Shown here: positions 29,493 to 40,471 of the stretch, one piece after another
How the letters are laid out: each line of letters opens with the position of its first letter
How positions within the stretch are numbered: position 1 is the first letter of the stretch
Assembly: GCA_023091735.1 (NCBI GenBank)
Contig: JALKBU010000024.1
Coordinates: 1 to 64,000 of the forward strand
Length of the DNA: 64,000 nucleotides
DNA from: Trichomonas tenax
Taxonomy: Eukaryota > Parabasalia > Trichomonadida > Trichomonadidae
Direction: 5' to 3'
Translations under genes and position numbers: made by a program
Notes under the pieces: model-generated
Told to the model about the DNA's origin: nothing
The model's input: the letters and a program-made list of their open reading frames with translations, nothing else
The model's database searches: none

Positions 29493-30714
29493 TCTTCTCC
29501 TCTAGAAATTTCCAATTCTTTATCAGTTAAGAAAATATCAACACATACTTTTTCAAAATTTCCCGCTGTATTTAGAGAGGCTACCAAATATGCAGATAAA
29601 GAAGAATTTGATCTAAAACTTGAATCACTATTTATTAAGGCAATTTATTTAGGTGATGAAATAATGATTTCTGAGCTTTTACGTTACGCAAATATGGAAG
29701 ACCTTGAAGAAGTCCTTTCCCATCTAGTATATTTTCACCATTATGATGCAATTCCACCTATATTCGATTATATGAAAAGACACAATATTACAATCGACAA
29801 GATGGCTAAAATTAAAATCGCAAAAATTGCGGCTATATTTGGAAATCTAGAAAAATGTTACACCGTGCAGCAAAAGTTATTGATGATTTAATATTTGAGC
29901 TTCATTTATGTCTTCATGATTATGTTGGATTGAAAGCATTTTGGGATGAATTTCATTTAATATATTTGAATTTTCCAATCAATAGGAAGATTAAAATCAT
30001 AACTGAATTATTAGGATATGGATGCTCTGAAATTGTTGAATTTCTATTTGATCATGGCTACGATGAAGTTTTCCAGCTTTCGCCTCTTTATGTTTGTGCA
30101 TTATTAGTCGTGGAAAATGTTAATATTCTTAATTTAATTTTGAAGCGTTTCCCTAAGTATTATTATTTGTATGAGATTTACTTTAATTATATCTCACCCA
30201 GTCCAATGGAGCCTTCTTTTCGAAAAGAGCTCAACAAGTTTAGGATTCCTCCAGATTACACAATGTTTTTCAACTTCAAGCTTGAATGTTTAGACTATGA
30301 AAATGATAAAAGGCCCAGAGATTCTGGTGAACAAAGAACACACATATCAAATCTCGATGATGTAGCATTTTTAATCATGTGTTTAGGAGGATAGTTAGAT
30401 TTAGATAATCTGGTGCTTCCGGATGAATTGAAAGTTGTTACAGACGATGATCTTGATGCACTGGATCTTGCTTGCATAAGCGGTGATATAGGGACTATAA
30501 AAATACTTTTAGATATGGGTTTTGATATCAATCAAGCCAATAATAGAGGAATTGCACCAATTCATATTGCTGCAAAATATGGACGATTTATTGTTCTCGT
30601 GGTGCTAATTATTATCTTGCAAATAATTGTGGATGGAGAGCGATGCATTATGCAATGCATGAAGGACATTCAAAAATTATTGATTATTTGATGGCCCTTG
30701 GAAGTGCATTTTGA
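29490..30714 (+). pseudogene. Broken DUF3447/ankyrin fragment
   Basis: There is no ATG start. The readable sequence begins SSPLEISNSLSVKK, and the first frame (to 29891) overlaps and shifts into a second (29855-30394) near 29860, with HRAAKVID continuing the sense. An in-frame TAG at 30392-30394 is followed in the same frame by LDLDNLVLPDELKVV and a clear ankyrin repeat (GDIGTIKILLDMGFDINQAN, then RGIAPIHIAAKYG). A last frameshift near 30595 leads to WRAMHYAMHEGHSKIIDYLM and a stop at 30712. In family and order it could be the C-terminal half of the gene whose N-terminus is at 26783-27122. Confidence 0.7.
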
Positions 30715-30849
30715 TTCGAATTTTTTGCAACATACAAATCGCAATTTATATTTAAATTATATACATCTCTTTTGACCTTAACATTTACCCGAAATTTATT
30801 CTCTTTTTGTTTTATAAAAATTATTTGATTTATATTAAAAATATTTCAA

Positions 30850-31760
30850 AATAAATGAATCTTATTCCAAATTCACAGTATATGTTACTTATTGTTTTAT
30901 CATCATCGCTAAAAGTGATTTGTTCAGCACACTTATATCCATGATAATCATATATAATCAAATTTGGAGACGAAATGTTGTTAACAAACTCGCAATATCC
31001 ATTGACATAAAATCTAGAATCTGAATTATTAATGAAGTTGCAATTAGTAATAATTGTTTTTCACTATCATCATATATTAGACCATTGCCTCCTGATGTAT
31101 TCACAATATCGCATGATGTTAAATTAAATTGAGTCGGGAATTGCGACCAATGGATAATTATGGGACCCAATGGATACAATTGTTTGTTGTCAATAATTTT
31201 TGAGAAAGTTATACGAGGATTTTGACAATTCTCAAATCTCGTTTCACATATTTCATATGTACTTGATTTTGAAATATTAACAGATGTAATATTGGGAATT
31301 CCATTTGTAGAAAATGTAACTCCACTTCCATATTCTAATTCATTTCCCGCTTACGCAATTGAAAAATCTAATAAAAGGTCTGTGAAGTGTTCTGAAACAT
31401 AAATATAAGAATGAACTCCTTTGTGAAATTCAGCAGTAGTTGATTTGTAGCTGCAAATCCAATTTTGTTCAACTGGACCAACATCTCTAAAATAAATTGA
31501 TCCCCCATCATATGATCTATGACATTGCGAGAAAAAGGAATCTTCAACAAGCATCAAATAGTTCTCCTACCCTACTTGGACAGTTATAGCGCCTTGAATT
31601 ACTAATTTGTGAAAATTACAGAGTTTTATATAAAAGCAATAATCATAACCAATAAATTGATTCCTTTTATTGGAGTACAGAGTATACTCATTCCACCCAA
31701 AGTCAGACCATTCTTTTGATAATATATTAAATAACGTTGCTATAACTCATCTGATTACAA
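30850..31760 (-). pseudogene. Decayed beta-helix (Pmp-like) surface-protein gene
   Basis: On the minus strand the sequence reads NKRNQFIGYDYCFYIKLCNF, then CHRSYDGGSIYFRDVGP, an EFHKGVHSYIYVSEHF stretch, and near the end TNCNFINNSDSRFYV. Repeated C....GG.IYF and NC.F.NN words are typical of the large trichomonad family of surface proteins with a right-handed beta helix (polymorphic-membrane-protein-like). In-frame stops occur near 31571 and at 31351, and a frame change lies near 31060-31080. No start, signal peptide or transmembrane end remains. Confidence 0.6.
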
Positions 31761-32412
31761 AAACATTATTTCATATTTGAAACGATCAAGAAATACGCTC
31801 GTATTTCTGTTCTTCAAAGATATGCCATTACATGTTTTCTGCATTTACATCATTGCTATTAACATAATGTGGATTTCCAAATTTTATAAATTTATAAAAC
31901 GCCGAGCGAATTCCCACTTTCATTTTCTTTAGAGTCCATTCCTATAATTTTTTTAGACAAACATATTGTTTGGAAGATATTTTAAAAACAAGCAAGGATA
32001 TCAAACTATCCTTATTATTATATTCTTCGGCTCAAGGGTGAACGATTGAATGGTAAAAGTTTGGGAAATCATGAAATTTTGAAAAGAAAATAATCGTATC
32101 TTCCAAATGCTTCAGATTTGAATCCATAAATGATTTTTGATGCTTAGTTCCATTACCCTCTAAAAGCCCCATATTTTAGTAGTTACCACCATCAATTAAA
32201 AATATGGATAACATGAAATGAGCTAATGAATTTGAATTCATGAAGAGCATCAAAAGATTCATTGAGAAACAAATGCATTGACTTGAGTTGGTTTTTATAT
32301 ATAAATAGCAAAATCATTTTAGAATCACAAATCGTTAAAATTTATCTCGGCCATTTTCATGAACGATTATTGTATAATTTCGACGATTATTGTAAATTAA
32401 AATCTAATTTTT
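31761..32412. other. AT-rich spacer before the CHD-like gene
   Basis: No coding remnant recognised. No clear Inr occurs in the last 60 bases. TTTTCATGAACGATTATTG near 32355-32373 holds a Myb-like AACGATT word that could serve the downstream gene. Confidence 0.35.
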
Positions 32413-35400
32413 ATGAAATTTTGGGGAGCCAGCCTTTCTCGTTTGTGTGAGGTGACAAGAAAGGTTATCCCCAACGTTGTTGAGTCCGCTATTTCATATA
32501 TTATTCAAAATTGTTCGGATTACAATCAAATAATTCAACAATACGAAAATGATATCGATATTGACGACGAAATAGAAGCAATTTCAAGAGATAACGAGAT
32601 TCCCATCGACGATGTGACCACTCCTCCAAGGGTTTTTAGTATCTTTATGGAGTATATTATTGCGATTCCTGATCATCTTCTTATTGATGCGAATTTTCTT
32701 GGAGTAAAAATGATTAAAAACATCGATCACGCTAAGTCATTTACGAAATCTCTTCCATTTTTGAATCAAGCGCTTTTTTCAAGAGTGGTTGCTTTTTTTG
32801 TTGTCTTAAGAAAGAAGTTAAAAGGAAAAAAGCAACATGAAAGGATTCTCAACATATTATCGAGCATTTTAATACGCGAACCAAAAACAAATGACATTGT
32901 TGTTACGAATCAAATTGCAGATATATTTTTATCGAATTATGATGCGATTTTTGTTAAACACGTAGCGCTGAATGAGAACGGGCGATGGATTTCTAAGGAT
33001 GTTTTTCAAAGTTTTCTTGAAGAAGAAATGAACAAATATTTAAATTCGCAAACAATGAATATTTCACATTCAACATCAGACAACAAGTTAAATCAGAAGC
33101 GTTCAAAATCAATACACAACTTAAAGACAGAAGATCAAGATGATTTCATCGTGAATGAAGAAGAAGACGAAGAAAACGACAGATTTTTACTTCACTCAAG
33201 CGGCAAAATCAAAATTAGTGCCAGGCAGCGCGATTACTCAATCAATTATCAAGAAAGCGATATTTCAGATGGAAGTTTCGATGAAGACGAAGATGGTGAC
33301 TTAAATGACGAAGGAAAAGGCTTCGAAGAAGAGGAGCAATCATCAGATTACGATGAAACCATCTTTGACAACATTGGAGAAGGCAATGGAAAAATTGATA
33401 AAATTATTTTAAGCAGAGAAGTTCAAAACTCAATGGAATACTTGATTACAATGCAGGGAACAAATTATCCGTTTGCTCAATGGATTCCATTAACAATTTT
33501 AATGGAGATTCCAAATTATAAAACAGCGCTTGTGAGATTCAACGAAAATGAGAACAAATTCCCATTCTACGTCGCTGAAAAGTATACATTTTCCACATCT
33601 TGGGATTCTCCTCTTCATATTGTTGCACATAAACAAATGGAAACAGGACAGACGATGTATTTACTACAATACTCATGCACACCAGGTACTGCATACTACT
33701 GGGAAGTTAGAGGGCCTCTTTCACCAAATAATTTAATTGATGATTATAATAACAAACAGGTTAGCATTGAGAAGGAAATTCCTGCACGCCCAACGATGAT
33801 TCCCAATATACAACCAAAAGAGCTTGAAAATTTCAAGTCTAAAAGCTGTTTTCTTCCAAAAGAATATCAACGAACAGGTGTGAATTGGCTTCTTCAGTGT
33901 TTCTGCGATCAGCACGGATCTCTTTTGGCCGATGAAATGGGCCTCGGAAAGACAATTCAGGCCATCACATTTCTCAAGAAATTAAGAGATATTGGATGGG
34001 AGGGACCTCATATTATCGTTGTAAGAAACAACACATATAACCAATGGTGCCAAGAGCTCGAAGAATGGAGTGATTTCAACTATGTGATGTACAAAGGAGA
34101 TCCAAATGATAGACTTATATTGAGGACATTCAGAATTCATGAAAAAGACGGAAAATTCAGATTCAACATTTTACTTGTCGCTTATGATATTTTGATCAAA
34201 GATTATGAATATTTCAGGAACATCAACTTCGAAGTCATGATTATTGATGAAGGCCATAGAATTAAGCAAAGATATGGACAAACACATATGGCTTTTGATA
34301 CACTTAAAGCTCAGCATAGAATCATTATGACAGGAACTCCAATACAAAACACTCTTCAGGAGTTATGGTCATTACTTAATTTCGTCAGCCCAGATCACTT
34401 CGATGATCCTGATTTGTTCCCCGATGAAGAAGTTGACTCTATGGAACCCTCAAAAATGAGGGAGTTGCGTGAAATGATTACGCCGCACTTAATGAGGCGT
34501 TCTCTTGACGAAGTTGAAAAGAGTATTGTTCCAAAGGATGAAAGATTCGTTTTCCTTCAGTTAACACAAGAGCAGAAGGATATCACGAGACTTGTCAAAT
34601 TGCATGAATTGTGGAGAATTCAGGGCCAAGAACGCGACAATTATCAGGAATCTCAGATGTTGCATAGAATCTGTAATCATCCTTTCATGGTTGAAGGATG
34701 CGAACAGTATTATACAGAGATCTGCGGAATGACGCGCGCACGGGCTCTTGTTGAAACATGCTGCAAATTCCAATTCTTGGATTTAATTCTGCCAATATTT
34801 AAACGCCAAAACAGAAGCGTTTTAATCTTCTCGCAGCGCATTAAGATTCTCCAACTTCTCGCAGAATACTGCCAACTTAGAAAATACAATTATGTTATGC
34901 TCGATGGTCAGTTATCTGCTGATGATAAGAAAGTTGCAATTGATTCTTTCGTTTCTGATAATTCGGATGTTTTCATATTCCTTATTTCCACTAAATCAGG
35001 TGCTGAAGGATTAAACCTTACAAAGGCCTCTGTGACAATTATCTTCGATCCTGATTGGAATCCAAATAACGACCTTCAAGCGCTCGGAAGATGCCATAGA
35101 ATTGGCCAAACGAAACGCGTTCTTGTGTTGAGATTAATCACATTTGGAACTTACGAACACTCGATGTACACCAGAGCGCAGAAGAAACTCAAGTTGTGGG
35201 ATGCAGTTTTAGGTGAATCAGATCTTCACTCAAGAATCAAACTCATTCGTCGCAGAACCAATATGCTGATGGTTAAACCATACACCCCAATTCACTTTGC
35301 AATCACAGAGAAACAAGCTGAAATGGAAGAACCAATCGAATCAATCGTTCAGCCTCCTGAACTCCGTGAACTTAAATTCGATCCAACTGCATCACTCGAA

Positions 35401-37080
35401 GATGTTCTCAGTGGAGCTACAACAGTTGTCACAGATTTGCTTAAATACAAAGACCAGAAGGAAATAGATTGGGGACAAGGTGAGAACGTTGATGAGTTCT
35501 TGAAGAAGTTCACGATTCTCGATGACGTTAATTATATGGCCCGAAGGAAGAAGAAATCACAAACAGTTTATCAAATCGATTTATCAACTGCTCGCAAGTT
35601 GCTTTCATCGCTTGAAAGATACGGTTATGGCGCTTACGAGCAAATACAGGCAGAAGCAGTCCCTGATTGCCCGATTGATATTATTAAGAAGTTCTGCATT
35701 GATTCTATTGTTCTGTTTTTCAGAGCTCTTGAGTCCACAGGTTTCCTCCAATTCCCGATTCTCGCGCAGCAAATATTGATCAACAAGAATTCTCCTCCTT
35801 CGCTGTTGATGTGTCCTGAGCGTGATGAATGGCTCTCTGTTCCATTCACGAGGAGAGGATCTGTTGTTGTGAGCGTCAAACAACTCTTCAGTTCAATTCA
35901 TAGAACAGCACCATACTTCCTTTATTCTCTCGAATCGAGTCTTATTGTTAAAAAGTTTGTCGAACTTGGACTTCAGTTCAGGTTTGATGACATACTGCCG
36001 ATGCCTATTACACAGACAATTCCAGATGAAAATATCATCCAAGCATTGATCAACAATGAACCAATCACCGATGAAAATAGAAGTCATGTTATTGTTACCC
36101 AAATGAAGCGTCAAATAATTGAGCAAGAGAACAGTGTTCCAGTAGTGATGACACCACTATGGGGCCGTCCTGAAATCAACAGTGTCCTCAACTTGCTGAA
36201 GAACTTTGGTGCTAAAGTTTTGAAGATGCCTGCGAAAGAAATACAATGGAGAACAGGAATCATGTCTAAGCAAGATCATATGATCAAAGTTCTTGCAACA
36301 AGAGTTTTAAGTTCGTTGAAGCTTTCTGTTGAAAATATTCTTCCTCTAAGGATTCCTTCCACGGCAACAGGAACTCCTCTCGATTCGAACCAGCAGCCAT
36401 TCCCTGAAAGCTTTTCCATCGATGCAAGAGAAATGTTATCTGTAACACGAAGAGCAGGAATAATGTCAGCAATTGATTTGGCTCTTCAAAAGGTCCCTGA
36501 TGATTCAAATCTCTTCCAAGGAGACAACAAAGAATGGTTCACGAATCACCACTTCTTCTTAATATTGAGACAGTTCAATCTTTACGGTTTTGATTCTCTT
36601 TCCAATATTTTGATTGCAAACAAAGAGTTTTCAGACAATCTCAAGGAAACTGATATTCCAATGATTGCTATGGGAAGTGATCTTCACATTGACACTAAAG
36701 TTCCCAACTTCCTTCTCGATGAAACAGTTTTATTCAAATTGATCACAGATATTATTGGAAAGAATCCTCTCGAAATCACAAAAGATGCAGTAACACAATA
36801 CAAAGCTGAGCAGGAAATTATACAGAAGTCGAGACCACAACTTGCCAGTGGTGGCCATTCCCACAAAGGTTTCCACAGAGAACGATTAGTTAGAGTCAAG
36901 CTTGGAGCACATCTAAAGATAGTGATGCCTAAACTTGCAGAACTGAGGTTCAATGATGGCCGCAAAGATGACGAAATGAAACGAGAAGTTGATAAAGCTG
37001 CAGTTCGATTCAAACGCAATATCCCTGTCGATGAACGTAGAGCAATTATGTCCGCACTTCAAGGAAAGAGCGGCGCTTAA
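32413..37080 (+). CDS. CHD-like SNF2-family chromatin remodeller
   Basis: 1555 residues. An acidic N-terminal region (~210-320) precedes two chromodomain-like modules (~330-450; ...FAQWIPLT..., ...TAYYWEVRGPLS...). The SNF2 ATPase follows: EYQRTGVNWLLQCF, Walker A DEMGLGKT (near 507), DEGH box IIDEGHR (near 610), and MTGTPIQN. The helicase C-terminal lobe has VLIFSQRIKIL, the GAEGLNLTKA motif and GRCHRIGQTKRVLVLRL (to ~930). A 620-residue tail may hold a SANT/SLIDE-like DNA-binding part. Order and size point to the CHD family, which slides nucleosomes in the nucleus. The DEGH rather than DEAH box is a family variant. It could instead be an ISWI-related enzyme, but the chromodomain-like N-terminus argues for CHD. 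Confidence 0.88.
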   Translation: MKFWGASLSRLCEVTRKVIPNVVESAISYIIQNCSDYNQIIQQYENDIDIDDEIEAISRDNEIPIDDVTTPPRVFSIFMEYIIAIPDHLLIDANFLGVKMIKNIDHAKSFTKSLPFLNQALFSRVVAFFVVLRKKLKGKKQHERILNILSSILIREPKTNDIVVTNQIADIFLSNYDAIFVKHVALNENGRWISKDVFQSFLEEEMNKYLNSQTMNISHSTSDNKLNQKRSKSIHNLKTEDQDDFIVNEEEDEENDRFLLHSSGKIKISARQRDYSINYQESDISDGSFDEDEDGDLNDEGKGFEEEEQSSDYDETIFDNIGEGNGKIDKIILSREVQNSMEYLITMQGTNYPFAQWIPLTILMEIPNYKTALVRFNENENKFPFYVAEKYTFSTSWDSPLHIVAHKQMETGQTMYLLQYSCTPGTAYYWEVRGPLSPNNLIDDYNNKQVSIEKEIPARPTMIPNIQPKELENFKSKSCFLPKEYQRTGVNWLLQCFCDQHGSLLADEMGLGKTIQAITFLKKLRDIGWEGPHIIVVRNNTYNQWCQELEEWSDFNYVMYKGDPNDRLILRTFRIHEKDGKFRFNILLVAYDILIKDYEYFRNINFEVMIIDEGHRIKQRYGQTHMAFDTLKAQHRIIMTGTPIQNTLQELWSLLNFVSPDHFDDPDLFPDEEVDSMEPSKMRELREMITPHLMRRSLDEVEKSIVPKDERFVFLQLTQEQKDITRLVKLHELWRIQGQERDNYQESQMLHRICNHPFMVEGCEQYYTEICGMTRARALVETCCKFQFLDLILPIFKRQNRSVLIFSQRIKILQLLAEYCQLRKYNYVMLDGQLSADDKKVAIDSFVSDNSDVFIFLISTKSGAEGLNLTKASVTIIFDPDWNPNNDLQALGRCHRIGQTKRVLVLRLITFGTYEHSMYTRAQKKLKLWDAVLGESDLHSRIKLIRRRTNMLMVKPYTPIHFAITEKQAEMEEPIESIVQPPELRELKFDPTASLEDVLSGATTVVTDLLKYKDQKEIDWGQGENVDEFLKKFTILDDVNYMARRKKKSQTVYQIDLSTARKLLSSLERYGYGAYEQIQAEAVPDCPIDIIKKFCIDSIVLFFRALESTGFLQFPILAQQILINKNSPPSLLMCPERDEWLSVPFTRRGSVVVSVKQLFSSIHRTAPYFLYSLESSLIVKKFVELGLQFRFDDILPMPITQTIPDENIIQALINNEPITDENRSHVIVTQMKRQIIEQENSVPVVMTPLWGRPEINSVLNLLKNFGAKVLKMPAKEIQWRTGIMSKQDHMIKVLATRVLSSLKLSVENILPLRIPSTATGTPLDSNQQPFPESFSIDAREMLSVTRRAGIMSAIDLALQKVPDDSNLFQGDNKEWFTNHHFFLILRQFNLYGFDSLSNILIANKEFSDNLKETDIPMIAMGSDLHIDTKVPNFLLDETVLFKLITDIIGKNPLEITKDAVTQYKAEQEIIQKSRPQLASGGHSHKGFHRERLVRVKLGAHLKIVMPKLAELRFNDGRKDDEMKREVDKAAVRFKRNIPVDERRAIMSALQGKSGA

Positions 37081-37231
37081 TGTATATTATATATTTGTAT
37101 ATAAAGATGTTTATTTCATATTGTTTTCTATAAAAATGATATTTCTTTATAATAAAAAAAAATCAGATATAAATGCATCAAACATGATATGTTTTATATA
37201 TATCAAATAAAAAAAAAAATAAATATTACTT

Positions 37232-40200
37232 TCATATGTAAGACATCTTTGTTGGTTTGTTTTCACTTGAAGCGTGGCAAAGCGGACATGTCTTAACATC
37301 TCTCATTTCTTCAAAGGATGCGGAGTGACGACATTTACTGCACCTCCATGACTTCGCTGTAATTGGTTTTCCTGATGCGATTGAGCGCTTTGACTTGAAG
37401 TCGCATTTAGTGCAAATGCACTCAAACATATTGAACGTGTTCTCGCCGCACTTCGGGCACTTGACTTCACACTTATATTCATCAACTGGTTGATTCTTGT
37501 CGAATATCTTGACAGCGAGAAGTTTAATTCTCCTCTGCTTGTTAGGAAGGAATTTCTCAGAGTGCTCCAGAGTGATGAATCCCTTTGAGCACTGCTTGAA
37601 GTTCCTGGAGTGGAATCCAGCGAGTGCAATGAGTGCTGCAACACGCTCTTCACCTAAGAAGCTCTGATACTCCTTTGCAGCAATAGCTGAATAAATGGCG
37701 TAACCATAGTTCTGGTTGTAAATCGATCGACTTGCGAGCATCAAATAGTGGAGAGCTTCAACTTTGAACCATGTATTGTCATCAGCTTTACCGCAGCGCT
37801 CATAAAGGAATGCAGCGCGGACGAAGCACTTCTTTGCAAAGAGATAATCATTGTATTTCAGTGCTTCCATACCTTGCGTTGACAATAAGTTGGCGGCATC
37901 TTCATAAAGTTCGAACTTGACAAGCATCTTTGTAGCCAAAGCGTTCTGTGAGTTTCCAGCAAGATAATGAGCATATTGACCCATGATATCCTTCTTGGAA
38001 ACTTCTTTATGCTGCTCAGAGATCTTAACAGCATCGTCCCACCTGTTCAAGTGGATGCAGGCGGAAACTGCTTTAGCAGCGTCTCCTGCCTTGAGGAATG
38101 AAGCAACAGCGCTCTCGCAGATGCCAAGTTCAGTGAACTTACAGCCAAGATCTATCAAAAGCCTATCATCTGTTCCAAGAGCATTCATGACTGTAACGAG
38201 GTTCTCGATATCTCCAACATTAGAGTAACACCTGATCGCATCTTCGTACATCTGAGCATTCATGAAGTGATCAGCAGCTGCAGCAAACTCGCCACGCTTG
38301 TACAAGTTGTTAGCGAGAGCAATGTGTGCGAGTGTCGCAACCTTTGATGGCGGCTTGAGTGATAAAACGCGTTCCCAGTTTCCGAGAGTCGCCCACATTT
38401 CGATTGCATACTGCAGTCCATCGTTTGTGAGGAAAGTTTGCTGAGCTTCTTCGTAGCGTCCAAAGCACCACTGAGCGAATCCTTTCTGGATGTTCTTGTC
38501 TACAATTGTGCGAACTTTGCGTGCAAACTGAAGCTCAGACTGCGACTGGCTTTCAGTGAATGCCTTCTCTGCAGATGTATAGTGTCCGTTCATCATTGCC
38601 CATTCACCGAAGACCTTCCACAGCTTCTTGTGAGGGAAATTGCGGATGTGTTTAACGATCTCTTCTGTTGGAACATCTTCGCTTCTCATGAGGAGTTTAA
38701 CATCTCTCAGGAGCTTAGTTTCATAGGTGTGGAAATACTCACGCTTAGGATTGAGAGGATCTGTCAACAGCTTCGCAAAATCAACAGTTAAAATCTCAAG
38801 ACCCGAGAATCTGCAAATATACGTTAATGAGTTGATTGCTTCAGTTGCGTAGAAATCGTGATAAACGTAGAGTTTCTGTCTCTCCAAAGCAACGAAGAGA
38901 TCCTGAGAGTCTTCTGCCCACTTCATTGACCACGTTTCCTTACGAGGTTTGTCTGCAATCTTTCCGGAGTGAATATCGATGAAACTCAATCCGCCGAAGA
39001 TATCAACCATTGAAACTCTCGTCATATCTGAGCTGACAGAGATCCTTTCGACGTGAGAGCCAACGTTGTACTTGCCGATCATCTCCAAGCTTGGCATTTC
39101 GAATGCAATGAGTTCATCACTCGTGAAACCGATAAACAACTTGTTTCCTTGTGCGCAGACAGCGGATGAATCTCCTGGCAAAGAAATGAACTTAGTTTCA
39201 TCATTTGTGAAGTCCCAAAGACAAAGACGACTGTCTGCAAGAGCAACAACGTAATTATCTGTTTTTGCGAAAAGTTTGCAATCCATTTGAATAAAGTTGG
39301 AAGATAATGGAATTCCAAGCTTGTCGAGAATAATGAGCGATGTTTCAGGCTCTCCTGTCTTTGCTGCAATCATCACTGAATTTTTAGAAGCACAGAGACC
39401 AACAAGATTGTCCAAAGTCTTTATATGGTGCTCTAAATTGTAGATGTTGTAGAAAACAATATCATAAAGCTTTGAAAAATTACGATGAACTGCATAAACA
39501 ATTGTGTTGTCGAAGAAATCCCATAAATTGATCGGCAGAAGCTGCGCTATAGCAAGAGAACGATCGATACCAATTGCAAGCTGAGTGTCTGTTCTGTTGA
39601 AAGAAATTGATGTAATTTGCTGTGCAGGAATGTTGAGAGTTCTTATTGGGTTTAATTCGATTGTATAGAACTGTACTTGGCAGCGACCGTTGTCAACATT
39701 GCCTCCAAACGCGAAGAATTTGCCAGAATTCGACCAAGCAGCAGCAGTGATCTTTACACCTGTGTGGATGATCGAATTCTCCAGGTTTCCCTTCGTGTGA
39801 GTGAATATATCACCGTTCTCGTAAATAACCAACAATTGCGGATGTTCTGCGTGATTCCACTCTGCAAAAACAACTTGTGTTTCTGTGTCAGGAAGATCGA
39901 TCTCGTAATTCTGGAAATCCTGTCCATGGTCCTTTACAGCGTAAATTTCACTGTGTTGGTCTGATATATAAAGAGTTTTTCCTGATCCTGACCAAAACGC
40001 GATCTTTGGGATTCCTTCATACTTCGTTACCCACTTCTGGTTCGATCCCAAATCACCGCATGTGATCTGTCCGTTTTCGTACGCGATTGCTGTAAATTCT
40101 CCGGTGTAAGAAGTTCCTATCGAAGTAACTGGCGATCCTGTCGCAGAAGCGAGGATCGTAGGGAACCACTTGCTGTCTCTTTCGACCCAAACGACAGAAA

Positions 40201-40471
40201 GTCCGGCTCTATCGCCAGTAATTAATCTATTAACGCGAGAATTCCAGCATAATGCCGTGATTTCGTGTTTATGCGTTGAAAGTGATGTGATGTTGACGAT
40301 CTTGTATAATCCTGGCTGATCCTTGTTGACAATCACTCTGGCGATCGTAACTCCGCCATTTATTTGTCCGTAAGCGATCAGTCCGTTCACGGTGTTCCAG
40401 TCTACGATTGTCACCGGTTTTTCATCTGATGAAGTGATCCTGTTCGCGAGATACGAATGAAAAGATATCAT
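37232..40471 (-). CDS. IFT121: Intraflagellar transport protein IFT121/WDR35
   Basis: 1079 residues. It is a core subunit of the IFT-A retrograde transport complex of flagella. Two N-terminal WD40 propellers (to ~540) include lines close to animal WDR35: VDWNTVNGLIAYGQINGG, WDFFDNTIVYAVHRN and ILDKLGIPLSSNFIQMD. A TPR-like alpha solenoid follows (~600-1000; WATLGNWERVLSLKP, CYSNVGDIENLVTVMNALG). The end has paired zinc ribbons, CPKCGEN...CICTKC and CSKCRHS...CPLCHA. Length is slightly below the animal 1180. The ATG at 40471 starts directly at the first propeller strand. Convergent with the CHD gene, with 151 bp between stops. Confidence 0.92.
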   Translation of the reverse strand: MISFHSYLANRITSSDEKPVTIVDWNTVNGLIAYGQINGGVTIARVIVNKDQPGLYKIVNITSLSTHKHEITALCWNSRVNRLITGDRAGLSVVWVERDSKWFPTILASATGSPVTSIGTSYTGEFTAIAYENGQITCGDLGSNQKWVTKYEGIPKIAFWSGSGKTLYISDQHSEIYAVKDHGQDFQNYEIDLPDTETQVVFAEWNHAEHPQLLVIYENGDIFTHTKGNLENSIIHTGVKITAAAWSNSGKFFAFGGNVDNGRCQVQFYTIELNPIRTLNIPAQQITSISFNRTDTQLAIGIDRSLAIAQLLPINLWDFFDNTIVYAVHRNFSKLYDIVFYNIYNLEHHIKTLDNLVGLCASKNSVMIAAKTGEPETSLIILDKLGIPLSSNFIQMDCKLFAKTDNYVVALADSRLCLWDFTNDETKFISLPGDSSAVCAQGNKLFIGFTSDELIAFEMPSLEMIGKYNVGSHVERISVSSDMTRVSMVDIFGGLSFIDIHSGKIADKPRKETWSMKWAEDSQDLFVALERQKLYVYHDFYATEAINSLTYICRFSGLEILTVDFAKLLTDPLNPKREYFHTYETKLLRDVKLLMRSEDVPTEEIVKHIRNFPHKKLWKVFGEWAMMNGHYTSAEKAFTESQSQSELQFARKVRTIVDKNIQKGFAQWCFGRYEEAQQTFLTNDGLQYAIEMWATLGNWERVLSLKPPSKVATLAHIALANNLYKRGEFAAAADHFMNAQMYEDAIRCYSNVGDIENLVTVMNALGTDDRLLIDLGCKFTELGICESAVASFLKAGDAAKAVSACIHLNRWDDAVKISEQHKEVSKKDIMGQYAHYLAGNSQNALATKMLVKFELYEDAANLLSTQGMEALKYNDYLFAKKCFVRAAFLYERCGKADDNTWFKVEALHYLMLASRSIYNQNYGYAIYSAIAAKEYQSFLGEERVAALIALAGFHSRNFKQCSKGFITLEHSEKFLPNKQRRIKLLAVKIFDKNQPVDEYKCEVKCPKCGENTFNMFECICTKCDFKSKRSIASGKPITAKSWRCSKCRHSASFEEMRDVKTCPLCHASSENKPTKMSYI

